Assembly: GCF_024585265.1 (NCBI RefSeq) | Contig: NZ_CP036533.1 | Span: 6,333,001-6,397,000, forward strand | Direction of reading: 5' to 3' | Length of the DNA: 64,000 bases | Origin: Bradyrhizobium sp. WBAH42 | Lineage (GTDB): Bacteria > Pseudomonadota > Alphaproteobacteria > Rhizobiales > Xanthobacteraceae | Part shown: positions 1-8,825 of the stretch, piece after piece | Layout: each line of letters begins with the position of its first letter | How positions within the stretch are numbered: position 1 is the first letter of the stretch | Program-made: the position numbers and the translations under genes | The notes under the pieces: generated by a model | What the model was told of the DNA's origin: nothing | What the model saw: the letters and a program-made list of their open reading frames with translations, nothing else | The model's database searches: none

Positions 1-233
1 CCCGTCTTGGCGCGACCGGGCTCACCTGAGACATTCGCCTGAACGATCACTGCGCCCACGTGTTCGATCGTGACAGTGCCTGTGGCCGCCACCACCTTGC
101 CAATCGGTTTGGACGACGAACTGGCGACGGCGGGCCCGGCGGGATCGATTTGTGCTCGAGCCGCACTCGGCAAGAGATTTAACAGCGCCAAGACCAGGCC
201 CGCCGCCATAGCAGTTATTTTAAGTCTACACAT
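1..233 (-). CDS. Small secreted FecR-like protein, N-terminal part (runs off the window)
   Basis: The 77 visible residues begin MCRLKITAMAAGLVLALLNL and form a clear signal peptide ending near SAARA. They are followed by IGKVVAATGTVTIEH, a pattern typical of the first strands of FecR-type sensor domains. The rest lies outside the window. The gene is transcribed away from the large FecR-VCBS-RTX gene that starts 368 bp to the right, and that gene has a FecR-like N-terminus too, so the two may belong to one secretion or surface system. The start is the first ATG before the hydrophobic stretch. Family assignment rests on a short segment only and the function is unknown. Confidence 0.6.
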   Translation of the reverse strand, partial: MCRLKITAMAAGLVLALLNLLPSAARAQIDPAGPAVASSSSKPIGKVVAATGTVTIEHVGAVIVQANVSGEPGRAKT

Positions 234-600
234 GATCCCCCCTTTCTCGAGAGATCCTGTCGCTTTCGGCGGCTCATTTTCGAACCGCGAAGCGCAATCA
301 CAACGAACATAATTCTTGTTTAATTTGGTTAACCGGCCTACTTTATCGCCGCGCTAGGAAAATGCCACAAATTAAATACGTCTCGTTTGTCAATTTAATC
401 ACTTTGGCGGGAGTGGTGCGCGAATGGCGGTACGCGTCACCGTCGCCGCGCAATGCATCTCTCGATAGCAGACTTGATGATTTCGGCGGGCAAGCCTTCG
501 GCTGCCAGCGCCCAGGATATTTGTCCCTTGGCGAGGGCCGCCCCAAAAAGACCGTGGCAGCACGCCGAGCCTGAATCGATCACCCAGGCGAGGTCGAGCC
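234..600. other. Divergent intergenic region
   Basis: These 367 bp separate two divergent genes that both encode FecR-like domains. The first 130 bp are noticeably AT-rich compared with the surroundings and probably hold the promoters. A TTAA-like pair (TTTAA and TTAAC, 5 bp apart) near 329-343 resembles a CtrA box but has the wrong spacing. Short ORFs in this stretch show no recognisable protein. Confidence 0.4.
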
Positions 601-3600
601 ATGTCAGCATCCGACATCCAGGTTGGTACCGGGCCTGCAATGGCCTTGCCCGTCCAAATCATCGGCCATATTCAGACAGTGATCGGTTGCGGTACGCTCA
701 CGCGAGCCAGTGGCATCACCACGCAGGCCGTAGCTGGCGCGCCTGTCTACCGGACTGACGTGATCGAGACCGATGCCGACGGACAGATCACGGTTCGCTT
801 CATCGACGGGACTTCCTTCAATATCTCCCGCGGCACTCGCGTCTCGCTGAGCGAATTCGTGTTCGAAGGCGAGCTACCTGCAGCCCTGTTCGACGAGACC
901 CGAGGGAGCTTCACTTCCGCACCAGGCCGGGTGGCAGAGACCCGGCCTCTCCAGCTGAACACGTCGGTTGCAGGCATTCGCGCCCGAGGGCACGCGGGCG
1001 GCTCGGGAATGCTGACGCTTGCAGCATTGACTTTCTCGCTCGGACGAAATGCCGAAGCCGCTGACCCGGACGTCACGCTCCTGGACGAGGACTCCATCAC
1101 TTACAAGGACCTTGCGCATGGCGCATTCGAGCTCGTGACCAAGGAGCCGATCCCACGGCGTATCATCGTCGAAGATCCGGGCGAGACGATCATACTCAAG
1201 AAGGTGGGCTCCAGCATCAGTGTCAATCAGGTCACGAACACGTCCGCTCGCATGGACGAATTGCACGCCGCGCAACAGGACGTGCTCGCCAATCTCGGAG
1301 GACAGGGGCCGCATGGCTCAAGCACGCCTCCCTTCGTCAAATCCCAGTCACTGCAGCCGATCAATTTCATTCAGCCGGATGCGCCTGCGCTGCAGCTTAC
1401 GCCGAGTACGCTGCCGTTCATCACCCTGGCGCCTCTTGAACCTGTACCACCGAGTCTCAGCACCGGGGCTGGGCCAATTGAGCTCGACACGGTGGTCTTC
1501 GATACTTTCGCTGCGACGACAGGAACCTTCAGTGCCAACAGCGGCACCGGCGGCGGCCAGCTGAGCTTTGGCGTCGTCGGGGCGATTTCCACCAATACGG
1601 TCCTCGGCGGAGTGACATACGATTTGTCGAAGGCGAGCCCCTATGGGGTGCTCTACGTCAACAGCACGAGCGGCGCCTACAGGTTCGAGCCTGACGATGC
1701 CGCAATCAACGCGCTGAAGGCGCCCACGACAGACGACTTCGTTATCACCGCCTCCAACGGAGTTACCTCTATCAGCCAGACCTTCACCATCGCCATCAAC
1801 GGTGTCAACGACGCCGCAATCATCTCCGGCACCACGACAGGGTCTACGATCGAGGCTGGCGGCATCGCCAACGGAACGCCTGGCATGCCGGTTGCGACCG
1901 GCACCCTCACGGACACGGACGTCGACGATCCGCCCAATACCTTCACCGCAGTGAGCTCCCCAAAAGCGAGCGCCGGCGGCTACGGCACCTTCACCATGAC
2001 GGCCTCCGGCGTGTGGACCTACACCTTGAACGACGCCTCCCCGGCTGTGCAGAGGCTCAATGCCGGCGAAACGCTAACCGACAGCTTCACGGTGACCACG
2101 ATCGGAGGCACCCCTCAGGTGGTGACGATCACCATCCACGGAGCCAATGATGCAGCGGTCATCTCCGGCGACACGACCGGCGCCGTCATCGAGGCTGGCG
2201 GCATCGCCAATGCGAATCCCGGTACGCCTGCCGCGACCGGCACGCTCATCGACACCGACGTCGACACGACCGCAAATGCATTCACGGCAGTCGGCTCGCC
2301 AACCGCGAGCGCGGCCGGCTACGGCACGTTCACCATCACGGCAGCGGGCGTCTGGACCTACACGCTCGACAACGCCAACAGCGCGGTGCAGGCGCTCAAT
2401 GCCGGCGAGACATTAACCGACAGCTTTACGGTGACCACTCTGGACGGAACCGCCCAAGTGGTGACGATTACCATCCACGGCAGCAACGATGCTGCCGTGA
2501 TTTCCGGCACAGCCGCCGGATCGGTGACCGAGGCCGGAGGCGTTGCCAACTCCCAACCCGGCGCGCCGAGCGCAACGGGCACGCTCGTGGCCGCCGACGT
2601 CGACAATGCGTCCAATACCTTCACGGCAGTGAGCTCGCCCAAGGCGAGCTCGGGCGGTTATGGTGCCTATACGATCACCGCGGCCGGCGCGTGGACCTAC
2701 ACACTCGACAATGCGAGCGGCGCGGTGCAGGCGCTCAATGTCGGCGATACACTCACCGACAGTTTCACCGTCACCAGCCTCGACGGCACGCCGCAGACGG
2801 TGACGATCACCATTTTCGGCAGCAACGACGCAGCCCTGATTTCCGGCACCACGACCGGCTCGGTGACCGAGGCAGGAACCTTCTCGCCCGGCGCACCCAT
2901 TGCGACCGGCACGCTGACCGATACAGACGTCGACAACGCGCCGAATACGTTCACCGCGGTCTCTTCGCCGACCGCGAGCGACGACGGATACGGCACCTTC
3001 ACGATGACCGCGGCCGGCGTGTGGACTTACACGCTCGACAACAACAACGGCGTGGTTCAGGCTCTCGATGTCGGCGACACCTTGACCGACACATTCACGG
3101 TCACTGCGATCGACGGTACGACGCAGACGGTGACCGTCGCCATTCATGGCGCCAGCGATGCGGACCCCAACGATTTCGACAACCTGGCCACCGGCTCCAT
3201 CGTGATAAGCGATCCCCCGAACGTGTACGGAACGCCGGGGAGCGAAACCATTGCCGGCGGCGGCAGCACAGGTCAGGTCATCTATGCGGGGGCCGGCAGC
3301 GATACGGTCAACGGGACCGGCAAAGCGGACGTTCTCTACAGCGGCTCCGGCAATGACACGATCAAGGGCAATGACGGCGATGACTTTATCTACGGCGGCT
3401 CGGGAAACGACACGATCAACGGCAACAACGGCGCCGATACCATAACCGGCGGATTTGGTGCGGACCAACTCACCGGCAGCAATGGGAACGACCGTTTCGC
3501 ATATTTGTTCGTCGCCGATTCCAACACGCGTCAGTTCGACACCATCACCGACTTCGCGTCGGGATCGGACAAGATCGACCTGACCGCCTTTGGCGCGCTT

Positions 3601-4689
3601 GGGTTTGCCATCCTGGCGTTGAGCTCGACCAGCACGGCGGTGCCCGCACGTACGATCGCCTGGATCTATGACAGCGCGGCGAATGAAACCATCGTGTACG
3701 TCAATCCAACCGACCAGACCCTGCACATCGGCGATTCCAGTCTGCTCGAAATCCATTTGCAGGGGATTGCAACCGTCGACGCCTCGGACTTCATCCTGGC
3801 GCCGGGGGCCGCACCCGTGATCGCGGCGGCCAGCGAGCTCTCCGACCTCACCGCACCCCTGCAGAGTGATGCGGCCGCGGTCATGACGACCACTGCCGAG
3901 ATCTCGTCGGATTCCGGAAGCGACGACGCCACGCTTCTCGCAGCCGGGGGCCCGGCAATCCAGTCAAGCGAGCCGACCTACAGCCTGAATTCAACTTCGG
4001 ACCAGATCGGAGGAACTGACTATTCCAGCATCTCCAGTTCGGATCCGATGCAAACGGCCGCGACTGAAACGTCCCTCATTGATGCGGTAGCTCCTTCCGC
4101 CAGCGGACCGTCTACGACGTTGCAGTCCGTCGCCGCACCGACGGAAGCCAGCTTCGTCTTCCACTTCACGGGCTTCGACACAGCCTCGGCGGCTGGCAAG
4201 AATGGCGCGATTGGGGGTGGCCAGATGGCTGACATTGCCATCGACGCGCTGAACTTTGGTCATCTTGCCGCCGAACAGCACGCCGGCCGCGGGCTTGCGC
4301 TCGGGAGCGATGCTGGACATCACGGCGTCTCTCCCCCGGGAAGCGCCGAGCAGGCAGCTCATGCCCACGGTCGTAGCAGCAATGAAACTGCAGACATGGC
4401 GCTCAACCCAGGCCTTTCGAAGTCATCGACCGGAGGCAACGGCCACCCGCCTGCAAGCGAGACGCAGCAGCTCGGCGACTCATTCCATTTCAAGGATAAC
4501 GCTTCGCAGGGCTCACAGCACAGCGTGGTGCCGGATCATCTCATAGACCTTGCCGGTCATCACGACCAGGCCGGAGGAGGCCCCGGGTCCGAACTGGCGT
4601 TCACGCCTGAACTATCTCCGCCCGATGTTGATCCGCCTCATGGGCCAGTTGCAGCTCACGGCCACGGCTTGCACGATTTGATCGTGTGA
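601..4689 (+). CDS. Large FecR-VCBS-RTX repeat protein, probable type I-secreted adhesin
   Basis: The protein has 1362 residues and no N-terminal signal peptide. Residues about 25-110 form a FecR-like domain (VIETDADGQITVRFIDGT). Residues about 290-400 resemble a cadherin/VCBS-type unit. Four VCBS repeats of about 112 residues follow (about 404-514, 514-628, 628-740, 740-850), each with a GYGTFT...GVWTYTLDN core and an NDAA-ISG boundary. Residues about 894-970 carry glycine/aspartate nonapeptides (GGSGNDTI, GNDGDDFIYG) that bind calcium in RTX proteins. A serralysin-like ITDFASGSDKIDL comes next, then a low-complexity tail rich in Ser, Ala and His. This order fits proteins exported by type I secretion through a C-terminal signal, but no transporter genes are visible here. 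The start is the first ATG, with GAGG about 7 bases upstream. Adhesion is inferred from architecture. Confidence 0.85.
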   Translation: MSASDIQVGTGPAMALPVQIIGHIQTVIGCGTLTRASGITTQAVAGAPVYRTDVIETDADGQITVRFIDGTSFNISRGTRVSLSEFVFEGELPAALFDETRGSFTSAPGRVAETRPLQLNTSVAGIRARGHAGGSGMLTLAALTFSLGRNAEAADPDVTLLDEDSITYKDLAHGAFELVTKEPIPRRIIVEDPGETIILKKVGSSISVNQVTNTSARMDELHAAQQDVLANLGGQGPHGSSTPPFVKSQSLQPINFIQPDAPALQLTPSTLPFITLAPLEPVPPSLSTGAGPIELDTVVFDTFAATTGTFSANSGTGGGQLSFGVVGAISTNTVLGGVTYDLSKASPYGVLYVNSTSGAYRFEPDDAAINALKAPTTDDFVITASNGVTSISQTFTIAINGVNDAAIISGTTTGSTIEAGGIANGTPGMPVATGTLTDTDVDDPPNTFTAVSSPKASAGGYGTFTMTASGVWTYTLNDASPAVQRLNAGETLTDSFTVTTIGGTPQVVTITIHGANDAAVISGDTTGAVIEAGGIANANPGTPAATGTLIDTDVDTTANAFTAVGSPTASAAGYGTFTITAAGVWTYTLDNANSAVQALNAGETLTDSFTVTTLDGTAQVVTITIHGSNDAAVISGTAAGSVTEAGGVANSQPGAPSATGTLVAADVDNASNTFTAVSSPKASSGGYGAYTITAAGAWTYTLDNASGAVQALNVGDTLTDSFTVTSLDGTPQTVTITIFGSNDAALISGTTTGSVTEAGTFSPGAPIATGTLTDTDVDNAPNTFTAVSSPTASDDGYGTFTMTAAGVWTYTLDNNNGVVQALDVGDTLTDTFTVTAIDGTTQTVTVAIHGASDADPNDFDNLATGSIVISDPPNVYGTPGSETIAGGGSTGQVIYAGAGSDTVNGTGKADVLYSGSGNDTIKGNDGDDFIYGGSGNDTINGNNGADTITGGFGADQLTGSNGNDRFAYLFVADSNTRQFDTITDFASGSDKIDLTAFGALGFAILALSSTSTAVPARTIAWIYDSAANETIVYVNPTDQTLHIGDSSLLEIHLQGIATVDASDFILAPGAAPVIAAASELSDLTAPLQSDAAAVMTTTAEISSDSGSDDATLLAAGGPAIQSSEPTYSLNSTSDQIGGTDYSSISSSDPMQTAATETSLIDAVAPSASGPSTTLQSVAAPTEASFVFHFTGFDTASAAGKNGAIGGGQMADIAIDALNFGHLAAEQHAGRGLALGSDAGHHGVSPPGSAEQAAHAHGRSSNETADMALNPGLSKSSTGGNGHPPASETQQLGDSFHFKDNASQGSQHSVVPDHLIDLAGHHDQAGGGPGSELAFTPELSPPDVDPPHGPVAAHGHGLHDLIV

Positions 4690-4711
4690 CGCCGCCGGGC
4701 CAATGGCGTCT

Positions 4712-4909
4712 TCAGTGCTGGTTCCCGGCGCCATCGGGCGCCGAGGCGCTCTCTTCGCCGAGAGAAGATTCATCGTCGCTGCCGGCCTCGCCATCCGGCG
4801 GCGCCGCATGCTGATGGCTCAGCGCGGATGTCCATGCGGATGTCATCGCCGCTGTGAGCAGGCGGTTGACGGCCTCGATGACGCGCTCTGCTGCGGACGA
4901 GTAGTTCAT
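4712..4909 (-). CDS. Small hypothetical protein (65 aa)
   Basis: The chosen ATG follows a good ribosome-binding sequence (GGAGGCG just upstream). The protein begins MNYSSAAERVIEAVNRLLTA, which could form an amphipathic helix, and then becomes acidic and rich in Ser, Glu and Ala. A longer reading frame with an upstream start exists but lacks a site of this quality. It lies convergent to the large RTX gene, 22 bp from its end. No family is recognised, and it could be a spurious ORF. Confidence 0.4.
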   Translation of the reverse strand: MNYSSAAERVIEAVNRLLTAAMTSAWTSALSHQHAAPPDGEAGSDDESSLGEESASAPDGAGNQH

Positions 4910-5187
4910 CGCCTCCTCCTGCGCTGCCGACTGCGAATGGCCGAAGCGTAGGACGGCGCCTTGAGCGCCACTGTACGCCACTTCACACCTGCGCGCGTCA
5001 ACTCATCGCAGTCCCAGAGGATGCCGCCTGCTCCGGCTGCATCCGGCACGGGATTCTGATTTCCACCTTGTCGAGTTGCCGAGCGTGCGCACTCACAACC
5101 TTCGGCTCGTTGCGGTTGGCGCGCGACTCTGAATCAGATGTGACTCTCGGCGATGCAAATCGCATTGGTTAGCTCTGGGGGTAATCA

Positions 5188-5427
5188 ATGAGCGGAGAAG
5201 CCGGTTGCATTGTGTGTAGCAGGGCAAGAGCGGTCGTCGCGATCGTCCCGATCGCCAGAGGATATGCCCTGAAGACATATGAGTGCGCCTGTTGCCACAG
5301 CACCCTGCAGCTCGTGACCCGCGTCTCGAAGGGGGCGCTGATCAGGCAGCAGGTCAATATCCTCGCTCGGGTGGAGCAGCAGTTGCGCCCGCCTGTTCGC
5401 AGGGCGCAACAGGCCTTCGCGAATTAA
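5188..5427 (+). CDS. Small zinc-ribbon-like protein
   Basis: The 79-residue protein has two cysteine pairs, CIVC near residues 7-10 and CACC near 33-36, spaced as in short zinc ribbons. The context YECACCHSTLQL resembles small uncharacterised proteins common in Bradyrhizobium. GGGGG lies 6 bases before the ATG. The C-terminal half is basic and helical. It stands alone between the RTX gene and the end of the motE cluster. Function is unknown; metal binding is inferred from the cysteines. Confidence 0.6.
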   Translation: MSGEAGCIVCSRARAVVAIVPIARGYALKTYECACCHSTLQLVTRVSKGALIRQQVNILARVEQQLRPPVRRAQQAFAN

Positions 5428-5508
5428 GCGCACGAGGCGTCTCGCTGGGCTCCAGTCCAACGACCGCGCGACAACGCGCGAATCGAAAGCGCGCTTCGCC
5501 TCGAGCCC

Positions 5509-6270
5509 TCAGTTCGGCTTTTGCGTCGGCTTGCCGTCGATCTTGGGCAATTCGCCCGCCGAGGCGGACTGGTCGCCGCCGCCGTTGGCGCGGCGGGCCA
5601 TCTCGACGGTCAGGCGCTCGGCGGCCTCGGACGACATCAGCCCCAGGATGTCCGACATCTTGCGCGGCGCGATGGCCGAGGCGATCTCGATCAGCACGCC
5701 CATTTCGAGCCGGTCGAACACCCGCGCGGCATCCTTCGGCTTCATGCCCTCATACATGGTCACGAGGCCCTTCATGCGCTGGGCTTCGGCGGCCTTCTGC
5801 TCGGCCTGCGTCGCGGAGATGCGGGTTTCCACCGCCTTCATCTCCTCGACCTTGCCCTCGATGCGCTTCTCGGCCGACTTGAGCAGGCTTTCGCGGATAT
5901 CGATCTCGCGCTGGCGGGCCTCGATCTCCTGCCGCCGCGCCTGCAACCGTTCCAGGATCGCACGCTCGGAGGCCGAGACCTGCGGCTGGCCCTCCTCAAC
6001 CTTGACCACGGTGCCCTCGGGCTTGGTCTCGGGCGCGGCGGGCTTCGGCGCCTCCTTCGGCGCGCCATGGGTCGAGCCGGTGATGATTTCCGGCTCCTCG
6101 CGGCCGGGGAAATTCAGGTTCTCCTGCGCCCAGGATTTCTTGGTCTGGTTCGGCTTGTAGTCGAAGACATAGCCGCCGTTGATCGCGAGGCCCACCACCT
6201 TCAGCGTGGCGAGGCCTGCGACGGCGACGAGGACGACCGGAATGACGCGGATGTTACGAAAGGACTTCAT
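5509..6270 (-). CDS. motE: MotE-family flagellar motor chaperone-like protein
   Basis: The 253-residue protein has one membrane segment near residues 8-29, a Pro/Glu/Lys-rich linker, a long coiled coil (about 105-165) and a C-terminal domain of the MgtE intracellular N-terminal type (MYEGMKPKDAARVFDRLEMGVLIEIASAIAPRKMSDILGLM). This arrangement matches MotE, a periplasmic chaperone that stabilises the motor protein MotC in Sinorhizobium. It is the last gene of the minus-strand run fliL-fliM-DUF6468-motE, 9 bp after the previous gene. The symbol is by family and position. motB and motC are not in the window, so the partner is inferred. Confidence 0.8.
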   Translation of the reverse strand: MKSFRNIRVIPVVLVAVAGLATLKVVGLAINGGYVFDYKPNQTKKSWAQENLNFPGREEPEIITGSTHGAPKEAPKPAAPETKPEGTVVKVEEGQPQVSASERAILERLQARRQEIEARQREIDIRESLLKSAEKRIEGKVEEMKAVETRISATQAEQKAAEAQRMKGLVTMYEGMKPKDAARVFDRLEMGVLIEIASAIAPRKMSDILGLMSSEAAERLTVEMARRANGGGDQSASAGELPKIDGKPTQKPN

Positions 6271-6279
6271 ACCCAGGCT

Positions 6280-6726
6280 TCATGCGGCAAGGCCGTTGGA
6301 TCGTCGGCGCTCGGAGAAGGCTTCGGCGGCGGCCGCCACCGCCTTCGCGGTCGACGGCTTGGCCGCGGGCGCGGCGACCGTCTCCGGATTGGTGACGGGA
6401 CGCGCCGCGATCGCGATCTTGGACAGGCGCCGCACCACGTTGTCGGCCTCGCCGAGCTGCTTGTAGAGCTGGTCCGACATCTGCGTCGCGGCGGCGAGCT
6501 GGCTGCCGAGGTTCTCGTTGACGTCGCGCACGGCGAGCTTCAGCCCGCCGATCGCGCGCTCGGCGATCTCGGTCGCGGTGATCAGCTCGCCGATGACGGC
6601 CTTCAGCGAATGCTCGTCCGCCTTCAGCCGCGTCAGGCGCTTGTTGAGCATGACGCAGTAGACGATCGTCAGCATCAGCAGGATAGCCACCAGCGTCTCG
6701 ATCGCCATTCCCAGGGAGTGGTTCAT
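6280..6726 (-). CDS. DUF6468-type membrane-anchored protein of the flagellar cluster
   Basis: The 148-residue protein starts with a membrane helix (about residues 8-26, ETLVAILLMLTIVYCVML). A long amphipathic helix or coiled coil follows, and the tail is Ala-rich. Its start ATG overlaps the stop codon of fliM (ATGA), so the two are probably translationally coupled. Proteins of this kind occur between fliM and motE in alphaproteobacterial flagellar clusters and are annotated only as DUF6468. A role near the motor or switch is inferred from position and topology, with no known biochemistry. Confidence 0.75.
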   Translation of the reverse strand: MNHSLGMAIETLVAILLMLTIVYCVMLNKRLTRLKADEHSLKAVIGELITATEIAERAIGGLKLAVRDVNENLGSQLAAATQMSDQLYKQLGEADNVVRRLSKIAIAARPVTNPETVAAPAAKPSTAKAVAAAAEAFSERRRSNGLAA

Positions 6727-7925
6727 GGGGCCTCCATCATCTTGTTCTGCTCGTCAACCTTCTCGAACATCGCAAGTGTCGTACTTGGCTTGCGCAAGGG
6801 TTTCGTCACACGGATCGCGACACGGTCGCCGACCCGGCCCATCCGCCCCTCGGTCAGCGTGACGTCGCCGCAGCGCACGGTGACGTTGGCGTCGGCGCGC
6901 ATGTCCAGCGGCAGCGTGTCGCCGACCTTGAGCCGCATGAGTTGCTTGAGCGGAATGTCGGCCTCGTAGAGCACGGCGTCGACCGCGATCTCGGCCTGCA
7001 CGATCTCGGTGGCGAAATGGCCCTCCCAGACCGGGTCGCGGCCGAACTTTTCGCCCATGAACATCTGGAGCAGGACGCCCCGGATCGGCTCGATGGTCGC
7101 GTAGGGCAGCAGCAGCTCGACGTTGCCGCCGCGGTCTTCCATGTCGATGCGCAGGCGCACCAGGATCGCGGCGTTGGCGGGACGGCTGATCGCGGCGAAA
7201 CGTGGATTGGTCTCGAGCCGGTCGATCGTGAAGGTCACCGGCGACAACGGCCGGAACGCCTGCTCGGCGTCGGCCAGCACCACCTCGACCAGCCGCTTGA
7301 CCAGCTCGGTCTCGATCGTGGTGTAGGGCCGGCCCTCGATGCGCAGCTGGCTGGTGCCGCGTCGGCCACCGAGCAGCACGTCGATCATCGAATAGATCAG
7401 GTTGGAATCGACCGTCGCCATGCCAAAGTTCTCCCACTCCTCGGCCTTGAACACGGTGAGGACGGCGGGCAGCGGGATCGAGTTCATGTAGTCGCCGAAG
7501 CGCACCGAGGTGATGCGGTCGAGCGAGACTTCGACGTTGTCGGAGGTGAAATTGCGCAACGACGTCGTCATCAACCGCACCAGGCGGTCGAAGACGATTT
7601 CGAGCATCGGCAGGCGCTCGTAGGAGACCATCGCCGAATCGATGATCGCGCGAATGCCGGAATGGTCGTCGAGCGTGACGTCGCCGACGGTGAAGCCGAG
7701 GAGATTGTCGATCTCCTCCTGCGACAGCACACGCTCGCCGGAATTCTTGCCGCTGCCGAGATCGCGGCTGCCGTCCTCGACCATGGCCGCCCATTGCAGG
7801 GCCATGGTCTCGGACAATTCGTTCTCTGCGGCAGCCTTTGCCGCCTCGGCGGGATCCTCGCTATCGAGCGAGGCCTCCCACTGGGCGGCAATTGCATCCT
7901 GGTCGACTTGGTCGTTGCCCGCCAT
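6723..7925 (-). CDS. fliM: Flagellar motor switch protein FliM
   Basis: The 400-residue protein has the FliM order. A variable acidic N-terminus is followed by the switch signature LSQEEIDNLLGF near residue 67, the central CheC-like domain (SVRFGDYMNSIP, DSNLIYSMIDVLLGG) and a C-terminal SpoA/FliN-like domain from about 305 (LKVGDTLPLDM...VTLTEGRMGRVGDRVAIRV). FliM forms the middle of the C-ring and binds CheY-P. The N-terminus before the switch motif is about 65 residues longer than in E. coli, and the usual extreme N-terminal CheY-binding peptide is not obvious. It follows fliL by 19 bp and overlaps the next gene by 4 bp. Confidence 0.95.
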   Translation of the reverse strand: MAGNDQVDQDAIAAQWEASLDSEDPAEAAKAAAENELSETMALQWAAMVEDGSRDLGSGKNSGERVLSQEEIDNLLGFTVGDVTLDDHSGIRAIIDSAMVSYERLPMLEIVFDRLVRLMTTSLRNFTSDNVEVSLDRITSVRFGDYMNSIPLPAVLTVFKAEEWENFGMATVDSNLIYSMIDVLLGGRRGTSQLRIEGRPYTTIETELVKRLVEVVLADAEQAFRPLSPVTFTIDRLETNPRFAAISRPANAAILVRLRIDMEDRGGNVELLLPYATIEPIRGVLLQMFMGEKFGRDPVWEGHFATEIVQAEIAVDAVLYEADIPLKQLMRLKVGDTLPLDMRADANVTVRCGDVTLTEGRMGRVGDRVAIRVTKPLRKPSTTLAMFEKVDEQNKMMEAP

Positions 7926-7944
7926 GATCCCTAGTCCGTCATGC

Positions 7945-8442
7945 TCACTGGACCACGACTTCCTTGAACAGCACCGCGCTGACCTGGACCGGGGCGACCG
8001 CCGCGTTGACGCGCTTGGTCAGCTCCTCCTTGAGGCGGAAGATGCCGGCCGAACCGTTGAGGTCGGACGGGCGCAGCTCGCGCACATAGGTCTGGAAGAT
8101 GTCGGTGACACGCGGCATCGTCGGCTTGATCGCCTCGATCTGCTTCTCTTCCTTCAGCTCCAGCACGATCTTCAGCCGCAGATATTGCACGCGCTCGCCC
8201 GGCGCGCCGGCAAGGTTGACCATCATGTCGGGGACGTCGACGAAGGCCGGCGGCTTCGGCGGCGGCGCGGCCTCGGCATGATGCTCGTCGCCGCCATGAC
8301 GGAAGAAGAAGAACCAGGTCGCAGCGCCGCCGCCGAGGACGGCGAGCGCGCCGACGACCATGATGATGAGCTTGAGCTTGTTCTTCGGCGGAGCGGCTTC
8401 CGCGCCATCAGCGGCTGCGCCGCCTTCGTCATTCTCTGCCAT
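7945..8442 (-). CDS. fliL: Flagellar basal body-associated protein FliL
   Basis: The 165-residue protein has a short cytoplasmic N-terminus, one membrane helix (about 24-48, ending FFFF), a Pro-rich linker and the periplasmic FliL domain (PDMMVNLAG, RVQYLRLKIVLELKE, LKEELTKRVNAAV). FliL surrounds the stator and supports torque. It is the first gene of the minus-strand fliL-fliM-DUF6468-motE run, and its start faces the flgF operon across 383 bp. Confidence 0.92.
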   Translation of the reverse strand: MAENDEGGAAADGAEAAPPKNKLKLIIMVVGALAVLGGGAATWFFFFRHGGDEHHAEAAPPPKPPAFVDVPDMMVNLAGAPGERVQYLRLKIVLELKEEKQIEAIKPTMPRVTDIFQTYVRELRPSDLNGSAGIFRLKEELTKRVNAAVAPVQVSAVLFKEVVVQ

Positions 8443-8825
8443 GGTCGCCGCGCCCGTTCATCTCTCAAAGGGGTCGAAAGAGCGAAGCCTCCTGGCAGAC
8501 AATGACGCGATACGAATGCCCCCAGCGCAATGCGCTCCTCTGATGCGCAAACGCTACGGTAATAATGGTTAACGGAATCTTTCGATTGGGCCTTTGCTAG
8601 GAAAAATCTGCCGGGCAAACATGGCTAACAGAACCTTTCTGCCGCCCGTTAGCGCCCCTCAAAAATCGACAGGATATTGATAATACTTACCTTTTTTGGT
8701 TGGCACGGCTTTCGCTGAGGAAGGGCCGAGACCACACGGTTTGGGAGAACCGACGGTCTCGGTCACGGGATCCGCCAAGGCGCTTGGGAGAGCGAAATGG
8801 CAGATCCGCTCAGGGGAGATTTCCG
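8443..8825. other. Divergent control region between fliL and flgF
   Basis: This region holds the sigma-54 promoter of flgF (8700-8715) and, further upstream, an imperfect 20-bp direct repeat (8565-8584 and 8621-8640, 16 of 20 identical). Each repeat copy contains ATGG(T/C)TAAC. An alternative upstream extension of the flgF frame to 8700 would run through the promoter and is not used. No clear fliL promoter was identified. Confidence 0.6.
8700..8715 (+). promoter_or_regulatory. Sigma-54 promoter of flgF-flgG-flgA-flgH
   Basis: The sequence TTGGCACGGCTTTCGC has the invariant GG (8702-8703) and GC (8714-8715) exactly 10 bases apart and the TGGCAC core of the -24 element. It lies about 110 bp before the flgF ATG. 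Sigma-54 control of hook and basal-body genes is established in Caulobacter. Confidence 0.8.

Noticed and set aside
329..343. CtrA box in the FecR/RTX divergent promoter
   Set aside because: The TTTAA and TTAAC halves are 5 bp apart and not 6, and one half is imperfect.
2413..3756. A 447-codon frame opposite the VCBS/RTX repeats
   Set aside because: The repeat structure of the plus-strand gene produces the long antisense frame; its product shows no family features.
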